Shown here: positions 1 through 7,657 of the stretch, one piece after another
Position numbering within the stretch: position 1 is the first letter of the stretch
Layout of the letters: each line of letters starts with the position of its first letter
Source of the DNA: Amycolatopsis sp. FBCC-B4732
Lineage (GTDB): Bacteria; Actinomycetota; Actinomycetes; Mycobacteriales; Pseudonocardiaceae
DNA length: 64,000 bases
Reading direction: 5' to 3'
Assembly: GCF_023008405.1 (NCBI RefSeq)
Contig: NZ_CP095376.1
Coordinates: 6,056,501-6,120,500, forward strand
Notes under the pieces: model-generated
The model's input: the letters and a program-made list of their open reading frames with translations, nothing else
What the model was told of the DNA's origin: nothing
Database searches by the model: none
Translations under genes and position numbers: made by a program

Positions 1-301
1 CGACCTCGACGTCGTACTTCCCGGACGCCAGTTCCAGCGCCAGCACCCCGCCGAGCGAATGACCGGCGACGACGTACGGGCCGTGCTCCGGCAGCGCGCG
101 GGCGACGGCGGCGGTGAGCGTCCCGAAGCTGTAGTGCGGCAGCGGCGAGGACGGGCCGTGGCCGGGCAGGTCGGGCACCAGGACGCGGCGGGCGAGCGGC
201 GGGGTGAAGTGGGCCCAGACCGCACCGGTCGCGCCGAGGCCGTGCAGGAGGACGACGGCCGGTTCGCCCTCGCCGCCGGTGCGCATGTTCAGGGTGTCCA
301 T
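1..301 (-). CDS. alpha/beta hydrolase, 3' part outside window
   Basis: Reading the minus strand from an ATG at 299-301 gives about 100 residues beginning MDTLNMRTGGEGEPAVVLLHG. An HG dipeptide (oxyanion-hole region) follows the first strand. VPDLPGHGPSS matches the typical loop, and the nucleophile elbow GHSLGG lies near residue 83. These are the hallmarks of alpha/beta-hydrolase esterases and lipases. The rest of the gene, including the acid and histidine of the triad, lies left of base 1. It is divergent from the P450 at 349, so the two share a ~50-bp promoter region. The substrate cannot be inferred. Confidence 0.8.
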   Translation of the reverse strand, partial: MDTLNMRTGGEGEPAVVLLHGLGATGAVWAHFTPPLARRVLVPDLPGHGPSSPLPHYSFGTLTAAVARALPEHGPYVVAGHSLGGVLALELASGKYDVEV

Positions 302-348
302 CCGCGCAGCTTCCCAAATTGTCGGTGGGCGCGGCTAGGGTCGGCGGC

Positions 349-1602
349 GTGGCGATCACCGATCCGGACACCTACGTGCGAGGTGTCCCGTACGACGAGC
401 TGGCGCGGCTGCGGCGCGCCGGCCCGGTGGTGCGCGTCGACGACTTCTGGGCCGTGCTCGGGCACGCCGAGGTGCGGCGGGTGCTGCGCGATCCCGCCGC
501 GTTTTCCTCGCAGCTCGGCGGGACCCAGATCCGCGACGCGGCCGACCTCGCCTACGTGCGCCGGATGATGCTGAACATGGACCCGCCGGAGCACGGCAGG
601 CTGCGGGGGTTGCTGACGAAGGCGTTCACGCCGAGGGCGATCGCGAAGCTGACTTCGCAGATCGAGACGTGGGCGCGGGATCTCGTCGCATCGGTCGTGG
701 TCCGGGGTGAGTGCGACTTCGCCGCGGTGGCCGCCGATCTGCCGCTGATCACCCTGGCCGGGGTGTTCGGCGTGCCGGAGCGGGATCGGCGGCTGATGTA
801 CGACTGGAGCAACCGCGTGATCGGCTACCAGGACGCCGAATACGCGGTCAGCTCGACGGTTTCCGTCGCCGAGGTGAGCGAGCTGGCGCGGGCCGCGCTC
901 GCCGTCCGCCCGTCGCCGGGGCCGGACGGGTCGATGCCGGATCCGCGGACGCGCGCGGGCATGCCGGACCTCTACGCGTACGCGAACGCGCTCGGCGAGC
1001 ACAAGCGCTCGCACCCGGGTGACGACGTGATGAGCACCCTGATGCGGCACGTCGGCGACGACGGCGGGCGCGTCTCGCTCGCCGAGTTCGAGAACCTGTT
1101 CTGGCTGTTTTCCGTGGCGGGCAACGAAACCCTGCGCAACGGCCTGCCCGGCGGGATGCTCGCGCTGCTCTCGCACCCGGCGGAACACCGGCGGCTGCTG
1201 GCCGACCGGTCGCTGCTGCCGTCGGCGGTCGAGGAGATGCTCCGGTGGTGGACACCGGTGATGCACTTCCGGCGCACGGCCGTTTCCGACGTCCGGCTGT
1301 CCGATGTGGACATCGCGGCCGGGGACAAGGTGGTGGTGTGGTTTTCGGCGGCCAACCGGGATCCGGCCGTGTTCGCTTCCCCGGACACGTTCGACATCGG
1401 GCGGACGCCGAACGACCACCTCACCTTCGGCCACGGCCCGCACTTCTGCCTGGGCGCGCACCTGGCGCGGGTGCAGCTGCGGGCGATGTTCGAGGCGGTC
1501 CTCGACCTGCTCGGCCCCGTCGAGCTCGCGGGGGAGCCGGTCCGGCTGCGGTCGAACTTCCAGAACGGCCTCAAGTCGCTGCCGATCCGGTGGGGGCGCT
1601 GA
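349..1602 (+). CDS. cytochrome P450 (CYP125/CYP124-clan type)
   Basis: About 417 residues, full length for a soluble bacterial P450. Visible motifs are the substrate-recognition segment MDPPEH near residue 75, the I-helix oxygen-activation motif AGNET, the ExxR pair in EEMLRW, the K'-meander, and the haem-cysteine loop FGHGPHFCLG near residue 360. MHFRRTA and SAANRDPAVF resemble the mycobacterial CYP125/CYP124/CYP142 clan that oxidises sterol or branched lipid chains, but the substrate is inference. The GTG at 349 is preferred: the upstream in-frame TTG at 319 has no ribosome-binding site, and TAGGGT at 334-339 could be a -10 box for a leaderless message. The stop overlaps the start of the LysR gene (TGATG), so the two are translationally coupled. 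Confidence 0.9.
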   Translation: MAITDPDTYVRGVPYDELARLRRAGPVVRVDDFWAVLGHAEVRRVLRDPAAFSSQLGGTQIRDAADLAYVRRMMLNMDPPEHGRLRGLLTKAFTPRAIAKLTSQIETWARDLVASVVVRGECDFAAVAADLPLITLAGVFGVPERDRRLMYDWSNRVIGYQDAEYAVSSTVSVAEVSELARAALAVRPSPGPDGSMPDPRTRAGMPDLYAYANALGEHKRSHPGDDVMSTLMRHVGDDGGRVSLAEFENLFWLFSVAGNETLRNGLPGGMLALLSHPAEHRRLLADRSLLPSAVEEMLRWWTPVMHFRRTAVSDVRLSDVDIAAGDKVVVWFSAANRDPAVFASPDTFDIGRTPNDHLTFGHGPHFCLGAHLARVQLRAMFEAVLDLLGPVELAGEPVRLRSNFQNGLKSLPIRWGR

Positions 1603-2489
1603 TGGAGATCCGCGAGATGCGGGCGTTCGTCGCGGTCGTCGAAGCCGGGACGATGTCGAAGGCGGCCCGGCAGCTGCACATCAGCCAGCCGGCGTTGTCC
1701 CAGACGATCACCGCGCTGGAACGGCGGCTCGGCCTGCAGCTGCTGGTGCGCACGAGCACCGGCGTGCAGACCACCGACGCGGGGACGACGCTGCTGGGCG
1801 AGGCACGGGCGGTGCTGGCGCGGCACGAGCAGGCCCTCGCCGCGCTGGCCCGGCACACCACGACGGGGGTGCTACGCGTCGGCATCCCCCTGGAGCTGCC
1901 GCCCGAGCTGCTGCCCTCGGCGCTCGCGCGGCTGGCGGCGGCGTACCCGGACACGCGGGTGCAGGCCCGGCACCTGTCGTCGGTGGCGCAGGTGGCGGCG
2001 CTGCGGGCGGGCGAGCTGGACGTCGGGCTGGTGCGCGAGCGCCCGCCGGGGCCCGACCTGGACGCGGTGCTCGTCGTGGCGGAAGACGTCGGCGTCCTGC
2101 TGGCCGCGGACCTGGCGGAGAAGCTGGGTTCGCCGGTCCGGCTGGAGGACCTGGCCGGGCTGGAGTGGTTCGCGTTCGCCCGCGCGGGCAGCCCGGCCTG
2201 GTACGACGAGCTGGCGGCGATCCTGCGCAGCCACGGCCTCGACGTCGGCCCGGAGGTCCCGGAGGAGCAACGGCTGATCGTCGAGCTGAAGATCCCGGCG
2301 GTCAACGCGGGCGGGGCGTACGCGTTCGCCCCGCCGCAGTGGCCGTACCCGCTGCCGGACACCGTGCGGTGGGTGCCGCTCGCGGGCAACCCGATCGTCC
2401 GGCGGACGTGGGCGGTGTGGCCGGCGGCGGCGCACCGGCGTGACCTCGCGGAGTTCGTCGCCGCGCTGGAGGACCATCGACCGGACTGA
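1602..2489 (+). CDS. LysR-family transcriptional regulator
   Basis: 295 residues. The N-terminal winged helix-turn-helix runs from about residue 1 to 62 (MRAFVAVVEAGTMSKAARQL, then HISQPALSQTITALERRLG). A periplasmic-binding-like effector domain follows (about residues 90-290) with the usual GVLRVGIP opening. The length is typical of the family. The start ATG overlaps the P450 stop, so the regulator is co-transcribed with its probable target. LysR proteins normally regulate an adjacent gene in response to a substrate or product, here presumably the P450 substrate (inference). Confidence 0.93.
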   Translation: MEIREMRAFVAVVEAGTMSKAARQLHISQPALSQTITALERRLGLQLLVRTSTGVQTTDAGTTLLGEARAVLARHEQALAALARHTTTGVLRVGIPLELPPELLPSALARLAAAYPDTRVQARHLSSVAQVAALRAGELDVGLVRERPPGPDLDAVLVVAEDVGVLLAADLAEKLGSPVRLEDLAGLEWFAFARAGSPAWYDELAAILRSHGLDVGPEVPEEQRLIVELKIPAVNAGGAYAFAPPQWPYPLPDTVRWVPLAGNPIVRRTWAVWPAAAHRRDLAEFVAALEDHRPD

Positions 2490-2593
2490 TCGCGGCCATA
2501 AGCAGCGCCGAACGCCGTTCCGGAAGTCCTTTCCGGCGCTCGCGTTTGAACCCTTCGACCGGGGAGACACCCGGGTCGCGGAGGAGTTGAACG

Positions 2594-3340
2594 ATGAGTG
2601 CAGATCTGTCCGGGTCGACGGCGCTGGTGACCGGCGGGACGAGCGGCATCGGCCGCGCGACGGCGGTCGCACTGGCCGGGCTCGGCGCCCACGTGGTGCT
2701 GTCCGGCCGGGACGCGGCGCGCGGCGCCGAGGTCGTCTCGGCCATCCGCGAGGCGGGCGGCAAGGCCGACTTCGTGGCGGCCGACCTGACCGACGCCGCG
2801 TCGGCGCGCGCCCTCGCCGAACGGGCGCGGGAAGTGGGCGGCCCCGTCGACGTGCTGGTGAACAACGCGGGGATCTTCCCGACCGGCCCCACCGCCTCGA
2901 CGACGGAGCCGGACTTCGACCGCGTGTACGCGATCAACGTGAAGGTGCCGTACTTCCTCGTCGCCGAGCTGGCCCCGGCGATGGCCGAGCGCGGGCGCGG
3001 CGCGATCGTCAACGTGTCCACGATGGTCGCGGCGAGGGGTATGACGGGCATGGCCCTGTACGGCTCGGCGAAGGCGGCGGTGGAGCTGCTGACGAAGGCG
3101 TGGGCGGCGGAGTTCGGCCCGTCCGGCGTCCGCGTCAACGCGGTCAGCCCCGGCCCGACCCGCACCGAGGGCACGGCGGTCTTCGGCGACGGCCTGGACG
3201 AGCTGGCCTCGGCGGGCCCGGCGGGCCGCGTGGCATCCCCGGCCGAGATCGCGGCGGCGATCGCGTTCCTGGTGGCGGACGACGCAAGCTTCGTCCAGGG
3301 CGCGATCCTCCCGGTGGACGGCGGCCGGCTGGCGGTGTGA
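2594..3340 (+). CDS. SDR-family NAD(P)-dependent oxidoreductase
   Basis: 248 residues, the classical short-chain dehydrogenase length. The cofactor glycine motif TGGTSGIG is at residues 14-21, NNAG near residue 92, the catalytic Ser in NVSTM, and the YxxxK pair in YGSAKAA. The C-terminus FLVADDASFVQGAILPVDGG is the standard substrate-loop and cofactor end. GAGGAG at 2581-2586 lies 7 bases before the ATG and fixes the start. It stands alone on the plus strand after the P450/LysR pair. The substrate is unknown; 3-oxoacyl or alcohol/ketone reduction is generic for the family. Confidence 0.93.
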   Translation: MSADLSGSTALVTGGTSGIGRATAVALAGLGAHVVLSGRDAARGAEVVSAIREAGGKADFVAADLTDAASARALAERAREVGGPVDVLVNNAGIFPTGPTASTTEPDFDRVYAINVKVPYFLVAELAPAMAERGRGAIVNVSTMVAARGMTGMALYGSAKAAVELLTKAWAAEFGPSGVRVNAVSPGPTRTEGTAVFGDGLDELASAGPAGRVASPAEIAAAIAFLVADDASFVQGAILPVDGGRLAV

Positions 3341-3357
3341 GCCCGGCCGGGACGGCG

Positions 3358-4170
3358 TCACCGCAGGAAGGTGACGCCGTCCCGCGGGCGCTCGTCGACC
3401 GTCAGCGAGAAGACGTCCGGCCGCGCGTAGTGGCCCGACACATCAAGACTGTGCCGTGCCGCCACGATCTCCTCGCGGTCGATCTCCGCCGTGATCAGGC
3501 CTTCCGCGTCCCGCAGCGGCCCGGCCAGCACGTCGCCCAGCGGACCCACGATCACGCTGCCGCCGCGGAACGGGTCGTCGCCGCCGGTCTCGTACGGGCA
3601 CGCCGAAATCACGAAACACCGGCCCTCGTCGGCGATGTGGCGCATCGACGCCTGCCAGACGTCGCGGTCGTCCGCCGTCGGGGCGCACCAGATTTCGACG
3701 CCCTTCGCGTACATCGCCGCCCTGAACAGCGGCATGTGGTTCTCCCAGCAGATCGCCGCGCCCGCCAGGCCCGCCGCCGTCGGGACCGCCGGGAGGGTCG
3801 AGCCGTCGCCGCGGCCCCAGGCGAGGCGCTCGCGGGCGGTCGGGACCAGCTTGCGGTGCTTGGCGACCAGCCCGAGGTGCGGGTCGAGGAACACCGCCGT
3901 GCTGTAGAGCGTCGAGCCGTCGCGCTCGATGACGCCGGCCACCAGGGTCGTTCCCGTGCGGGCCGCGAGCCCGGCCAGCGCCGAAACTTCCGGCCCCGGA
4001 ACCAGTACCGACGCGGCGAAGTACGCCACGAACGGCACCCGGCCCGGGTACCCGCCGAGCACGGCCTCCGGCAGGACCACCAGGTCGGCGCCGCGGATCT
4101 CGTCCTCGAACGCCAGGATCCGCCCGACGTCGACACCCGTGCCGAGCTGCAGCGCGCCGACGACCGTCAT
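3358..4170 (-). CDS. nitrilase-superfamily amidohydrolase
   Basis: 270 residues of the carbon-nitrogen hydrolase fold. The Glu-Lys-Cys triad is visible: Glu in VVLPEAVLGGYPG, Lys in KHRKLVPT, and Cys in AAICWENHMP. The CWENHMPL and WCAPTADDR segments resemble true nitrilases and aliphatic-nitrile or cyanide-type enzymes more than amidases. It is 40-60 residues shorter than most nitrilases, with a short segment apparently missing right after the first strand (VGALQLGTGVDVGRIL). The start ATG overlaps the stop of the upstream DUF1295 gene (ATGA), so the two are one operon. The substrate is not inferable. Confidence 0.88.
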   Translation of the reverse strand: MTVVGALQLGTGVDVGRILAFEDEIRGADLVVLPEAVLGGYPGRVPFVAYFAASVLVPGPEVSALAGLAARTGTTLVAGVIERDGSTLYSTAVFLDPHLGLVAKHRKLVPTARERLAWGRGDGSTLPAVPTAAGLAGAAICWENHMPLFRAAMYAKGVEIWCAPTADDRDVWQASMRHIADEGRCFVISACPYETGGDDPFRGGSVIVGPLGDVLAGPLRDAEGLITAEIDREEIVAARHSLDVSGHYARPDVFSLTVDERPRDGVTFLR

Positions 4171-4946
4171 CCGCGGGCCGGCCACGGAACGACGGCGGAC
4201 GTCCGCCGCTGGTAGTCCGCGTACTCCGGGTAGCGCGACTTCGTGATGCTCTCGGTGAACTTCGTCGATCCGACGAACAGCAGCGTGAGCAGCACCGCGC
4301 CGGCGACCGTCCACTGCAGACCGCCGGCGACGATCCCGAACACCGCGATCACCCACCACTGCGCCTGCTCGAAGAAGAAGTTCGGGTGCCGCGAAAAGCG
4401 GAACAGCCCGCTCTGCAGGAACCGCGTCGGCGCGCGGCCCGCGTGCTTCTCGCGGTGGAACACCCACTGCTGCTGGTCCGCGACCGTCTCGCCGGCCAGG
4501 AACGCCAGGAAGACCACCGCGACGACGACGTCCGCCACCCCGAACGAGCCCTGGTGCTCCGAAGCGGTCAACGCGGGCAGCGTGATCAGCAGCAGGATCG
4601 CGTTCTGGTACAGCGAGATGAAGAAGAAGTTGAACACCTGGAACTGCCACGGCGCCATCCGTTCGCGCAGCACCGCCCACCGGTAGTCCTCGCCGCCGGG
4701 GGCGTAACCACCCTTCCGGGCGAAGTTGAACGTCAGCCGGATCCCCCACAGGGTGACCAGCGCGAACATCACGTTCAGCCGGGTGTCGGCGAACCCGGCG
4801 TCGGCCGCGAAGATCGCCAGGTACGCGACCGGGACGATCGACCAGATCCGGTCCACCCAGGAGTACTCCCTGGTCAGCACGGAAGCCAGCCAGGTGCCGA
4901 GCGTCACCCCGGCGAAGACGTAGAGGCAGACCCGCAACGCGTCCAT
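4167..4946 (-). CDS. DUF1295-family membrane protein (steroid 5-alpha-reductase-like fold)
   Basis: 259 residues with six or seven hydrophobic helices. The family signature regions are SWVDRIWSIVPV near the N-terminus, the TLWGIRLTFNFARKGGY segment, and the C-terminal LFRFSRHPNFFFEQAQWW motif shared with isoprenylcysteine methyltransferase and steroid reductases. This points to an NAD(P)H-dependent membrane reductase. It is coupled by an ATGA overlap to the nitrilase gene. Its start is only 31 bp from the divergent start of the EXPERA gene interrupted by the integrated element. EXPERA proteins are sterol-isomerase-like, so the divergent pair hints at related isoprenoid or sterol-like lipid chemistry (inference). 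Confidence 0.87.
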   Translation of the reverse strand: MDALRVCLYVFAGVTLGTWLASVLTREYSWVDRIWSIVPVAYLAIFAADAGFADTRLNVMFALVTLWGIRLTFNFARKGGYAPGGEDYRWAVLRERMAPWQFQVFNFFFISLYQNAILLLITLPALTASEHQGSFGVADVVVAVVFLAFLAGETVADQQQWVFHREKHAGRAPTRFLQSGLFRFSRHPNFFFEQAQWWVIAVFGIVAGGLQWTVAGAVLLTLLFVGSTKFTESITKSRYPEYADYQRRTSAVVPWPARG

Positions 4947-4977
4947 CCCCTCACAATAGGACTTAAGATCGGCGGCA

Positions 4978-5066
4978 TGAACCTGCCGCTGCGGGAACGG
5001 AAGATCGACGTCTTCTTCCTGCACGGAACACCGACCTTCGAGTCCGCAGAGCACAGGCTCCTTTGA
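4978..5066 (+). pseudogene. EXPERA-domain gene, 5' fragment cut off by the integrated element
   Basis: The native start ATG and first 14 codons (MNLPLRERKIDVFF) lie here. The frame then enters element DNA at the attachment core and stops after 15 foreign residues. The remainder of the gene resumes at 22377 on the far side of the element. This is the left half of an integration-split gene, not an independent gene. Its promoter must lie in the 31 bp between it and the divergent DUF1295 gene. Confidence 0.85.
5001..5018. other. attL: attL core of integrated element
   Basis: AAGATCGACGTCTTCTTC is identical at 5001-5018 and 22359-22376. The match extends leftwards as AACG plus one mismatch, giving 22 of 23 identical positions. 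The core encodes KIDVFF of the EXPERA protein, so integration occurred inside a protein gene near its 5' end and not in a tRNA. Confidence 0.9.
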
Positions 5067-5183
5067 CCCTGGTGGGACCGCTGGCAGTCACCTGCAATTG
5101 ATTGCTGTTGACGGCTGCGCCACGGAACCTGGACGGAACAAGATCCCTCGTAACAGGGAACTGATCAACTGCGACCGCCGGTC

Positions 5184-5555
5184 ATGAAACTGACCATCAT
5201 CATCGCCGCAGCCGCTCTCACACTTGCGGCTTGTTCCTCCACGTCCACCGACATCCCCGCTTCGCCGACGGGGAGCGAGCCAGTCGCAGAGAAGGTCACT
5301 CTCACGGTGGGAGGTCTCGGAGCAGACCAGATCGCGTACACCGACCCGACCGCATCCGGTGGGGTTCGCACCGAGCAGATCCCCGGTCTCTCCACCCCGG
5401 TCTCCCACAAGATCACCGTTGACAAGGGCAGCACTGTGTCCGTCACCCTCTCCGGGTTTGCCGACCGGCCGGTGACCGAGTGCACGATCACCGACGCGAC
5501 AGACCAGGTGGTCTACATCCGAGGAAAGGATCAGTGCACGTATGTCGCCAACTGA
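5184..5555 (+). CDS. small predicted lipoprotein
   Basis: 123 residues. A lipoprotein signal peptide is evident: MKL, a hydrophobic IIIAAAALT core, and the lipobox LAAC with Cys at residue 17. The mature part has a Ser/Thr-rich linker and then a small beta-rich domain ending in VTECTITDATDQVVY, with one further Cys pair (TEC and DQC) that could form a disulfide. The layout resembles MmpS-like or other small actinobacterial lipoproteins, but I do not recognise the family. It is the first gene inside the left end of the element and overlaps the next gene by 14 bp. A surface lipoprotein carried by an integrated element could act in superinfection exclusion (inference). Confidence 0.75.
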   Translation: MKLTIIIAAAALTLAACSSTSTDIPASPTGSEPVAEKVTLTVGGLGADQIAYTDPTASGGVRTEQIPGLSTPVSHKITVDKGSTVSVTLSGFADRPVTECTITDATDQVVYIRGKDQCTYVAN

Positions 5556-5769
5556 CGACGGCCCGGTCGCTGACGACTACGACCTTGAGGGATTCGCGGA
5601 GAAGCTGAAGCGCGACCGCGACGGTCACCAGGCTCTCTATGAGACGACCGGCAGGGAAGCTGACCGGGCCTACGCGGCGGCCTATGCCCAAGCTCTTCAT
5701 GAGCTGTTTGCCGCCACCTATGGCGACTTCGGCGAACCTCTCGCCATCTACAACCCGGACCAGAAGTAA
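5542..5769 (+). CDS. hypothetical small acidic protein
   Basis: 75 residues beginning MSPTDDGPVADDYDLEGF, acidic at the N-terminus and helical afterwards (LYETTGREADRAYAAAYAQALHEL). There is no membrane segment or recognisable domain. It overlaps the lipoprotein gene by 14 bp in another frame, which implies a shared transcript. Function unknown. Confidence 0.6.
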   Translation: MSPTDDGPVADDYDLEGFAEKLKRDRDGHQALYETTGREADRAYAAAYAQALHELFAATYGDFGEPLAIYNPDQK

Positions 5770-5830
5770 GGCGGTCCCCGACCGGTGTGCAACCACCGTC
5801 GGGGACCTCGATCGGAGATGGAGTCCGACC

Positions 5831-6544
5831 GTGACGCAGACACTAGCGCCAGCTGGTGAAGACCTGGTGACAGCGATCCGCCAGCACTACCGGGAGGCTG
5901 AGGAACGGGGCGAGAAGCCCCCAGGCCGGCCGACGCTGGCCACCCTCACCGGGGCCACCGACCACCAGATCAGGAAGGCCCTGGCGGCGTTGGAGGAGGA
6001 GCTGGCGGCAGTCACCGCCAGCGAACCGCCAGCGCCGCCAGAAGAGGACACCAGCGCAGGTCAGAGCCCCACCAGCGCACCGCCAGCGCCGCCAGAAGAG
6101 GACACCAGCGCAGGTCAGAGCCCCACCAGCGCACCGCCAGCGGGCGGCATGTTCGTGGCTTGGGCAGGGTTCGTGTTCGGCTCCGTCGTGTCCATCGCAG
6201 CCAACGTCTTGGCCGCCCGGATCCCGCCTGGCGACGCTGGCGCCAACTGGTCACCAAGTCTGGTGGCTCAGCTCGGAGCGGCAGTCTGGCCGGTCGCGTT
6301 GCTCATCGCGGTCGAGGTGCTTTCGCGGGTGCAGTGGCCTGCTGGTGGACTCTGGCGGTTCGCCAGGTTCGGCGGTGTCGGGCTCGTGGCAGCGGGCTCA
6401 GCGGTCATCTCCTACGGCCACATCCGGGACGTGCTGACGACCTGGGGTTACAGCGGACTCGGTGCCGGCGTCGGCCCGCTGGTGATCGACGGACTCATGG
6501 TCGTGTCAGGGTTCGCACTACTGGCAAAAGGTAGCTCTAAGTGA
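5831..6544 (+). CDS. DUF2637 (SpdB-like) membrane protein with N-terminal HTH-like segment
   Basis: 237 residues from a GTG with GGAGATGG upstream. Residues ~10-60 (VTAIRQHYREAEERGEKPPG, then RPTLATLTGATDHQIRKALAAL) look like a small DNA-binding or winged-helix segment. Residues ~65-105 are a Pro/Glu/Ser linker built of two 18-residue repeats. The C-terminal half has about four hydrophobic helices and the DUF2637 hallmarks VQWPAGGLWRFARFGGVG, VISYGHIRDVL and GPLVIDGLMVVSG. DUF2637 proteins are common in Streptomyces conjugative plasmids and integrative elements as Spd spread proteins. No TraB/FtsK translocase is present here, so a transfer role is uncertain. Confidence 0.82.
   Translation: MTQTLAPAGEDLVTAIRQHYREAEERGEKPPGRPTLATLTGATDHQIRKALAALEEELAAVTASEPPAPPEEDTSAGQSPTSAPPAPPEEDTSAGQSPTSAPPAGGMFVAWAGFVFGSVVSIAANVLAARIPPGDAGANWSPSLVAQLGAAVWPVALLIAVEVLSRVQWPAGGLWRFARFGGVGLVAAGSAVISYGHIRDVLTTWGYSGLGAGVGPLVIDGLMVVSGFALLAKGSSK
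6025..6132 (+). repeat. 54-bp tandem repeat, two copies
   Basis: Two near-identical 54-bp units (starting 6025 and 6079) encode the repeated linker PPAPPEEDTSAGQSPTSA in the DUF2637 protein. The unit length is a multiple of three, so copy-number change would alter only linker length. Confidence 0.9.
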
Positions 6545-6545
6545 C

Positions 6546-6769
6546 TGGACATGATGTCCGGCTGATCTTGGACATGATGTCCGGGCGGACAGGATCCGGT
6601 CATGATGGCCAGTCATCATGACCGTACGCCCTGAGCTGGCGAAACAGTGCCAGGAAGGCGGCTTGGACATGATGACTGGCCACGGCAGCGGAGACCGCTC
6701 GACACCTCTGCGACCAGCAACAACGCGGGCACAACCGTTCCCAGCGGTCAACTCTGGACATCATGTCCA
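6546..6769. promoter_or_regulatory. array of GGACATNATGTCC palindromes
   Basis: The 255-bp gap between the DUF2637 gene and the next gene holds repeated 13-bp palindromes. GGACATGATGTCC is at 6547-6559 and 6570-6582, and GGACATCATGTCC at 6756-6768. Degenerate forms are GGTCATGATGGCC at 6598-6610 and GGACATGATGACTGG at 6665-6679. A perfect inverted repeat (GGTCATGATG, 6 nt, CATCATGACC) spans 6598-6623. A dimeric regulator binding several times, or a replication/transfer locus, would explain it. No protein gene is evident inside. Confidence 0.8.
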
Positions 6770-6799
6770 AGCCGCCCAAACCGAACACTAGGAGTAACC

Positions 6800-7225
6800 A
6801 TGAGTGCCAGCAACACCCGTCGTCGCGTCACTGCCCCAAGTGTGAGCGCCGGCGGATCTGGCCGCTTCCGCAGCGGCTCCCTCACGCAGGCTGCGGAGCA
6901 GTACTCGGCAGCCCTCTCACGTCCCGCCGCAGACACCACGATCCTCCGCGGCATGGACGCTGTTCTCGTGGACCTTGCCGCTTCCCTGAGGGTCGTCGAG
7001 GGCGGCATGACGACCCTTGGACGGGTCCTTGAAGAGGGCATGCCCGCTGAGCACGCTCTTCACGTATCGCTGACGACGCTGGCGACGCAGATCCGGCAGG
7101 CGGCGAACGAGGCGGAGCTTGTGCAGATGGAGCAGCGCCGGCGGAACGCAGCCGACTGGGAGCGCATCGAGAACGCTCCCCGGGCCAACGAGCGTGGCTA
7201 CGACTGGGGGGCGAACCAGCAGTAG
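6800..7225 (+). CDS. hypothetical element protein
   Basis: 141 residues from an ATG with AGGAG 6 bases upstream. Ser/Arg-rich N-terminus (MSASNTRRRVTAPSVSAGGS), then predicted long helices with repeated Ala/Glu/Arg content (MTTLGRVLEEGMPAEHALHVSL, then ATQIRQAANEAELVQMEQRR). The C-terminus is polar (NERGYDWGANQQ). No domain is recognised. It lies directly behind the GGACATNATGTCC array and is probably controlled by it. The helical middle could mediate oligomerisation. Confidence 0.65.
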   Translation: MSASNTRRRVTAPSVSAGGSGRFRSGSLTQAAEQYSAALSRPAADTTILRGMDAVLVDLAASLRVVEGGMTTLGRVLEEGMPAEHALHVSLTTLATQIRQAANEAELVQMEQRRRNAADWERIENAPRANERGYDWGANQQ

Positions 7226-7273
7226 CGAGGTCGCGGCGATGGCAGCGTGGGCAGTTGAGCAGCGCAGGAGTGA

Positions 7274-7290
7274 TGTGGGTAATACCCACA
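7274..7290. promoter_or_regulatory. palindromic operator upstream of toxin-antitoxin pair
   Basis: TGTGGGTAATACCCACA is a perfect 8+1+8 palindrome 65 bp before the antitoxin start. A degenerate second site (CCCACAATGGG) follows at 7293-7303. Tandem palindromes before a toxin-antitoxin operon fit autoregulation by the antitoxin, alone or complexed with toxin. Confidence 0.7.
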
Positions 7291-7354
7291 TGCCCACAAT
7301 GGGTGTATCGTAGTGCGCCTGAGAGATAGCAACTTGCCCGCACTGGAGGGCACC

Positions 7355-7657
7355 ATGACGACCATCGAAGGATTCCAGCCCGTCAACGAAGTCGCAGCTG
7401 ACAACCGCGGACGCGTAGCGCTCGGCAAGGCCGGGGCAAACTCGGACGACCGCTACGCCGTATCGAGGAACAGCGAAGGCGCCATCCTGCTCACGCCGCT
7501 AGCTTCCATTCCCCGCCGGGAGCTGCTGGTGTGGGAGAATGATGAACTCCGCGCAAGCCTGTTCCGCGGCCTCGCCGAAGTCGCCGAGGGCAAGGCTCGC
7601 GCCTTGGACTGGGTGACCAGCGACGTTGACCTAACCGAGGACGACGACGACGAGTGA
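7355..7657 (+). CDS. putative antitoxin of a type II toxin-antitoxin pair
   Basis: 100 residues from an ATG with GGAGGG at 7345-7350. The N-terminal half (VNEVAADNRGRVALGK, then YAVSRNSEGAILLTPLASIPRRE) looks like a swapped-hairpin AbrB/MazE-type DNA-binding fold. The C-terminus is helical then very acidic (VDLTEDDDDE), as in antitoxins that wrap a basic toxin. The stop overlaps the GTG start of the RelE-like gene (GTGA). The promoter carries a perfect palindrome, as expected for autoregulation. The antitoxin call rests on context plus this architecture. Confidence 0.7.
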   Translation: MTTIEGFQPVNEVAADNRGRVALGKAGANSDDRYAVSRNSEGAILLTPLASIPRRELLVWENDELRASLFRGLAEVAEGKARALDWVTSDVDLTEDDDDE

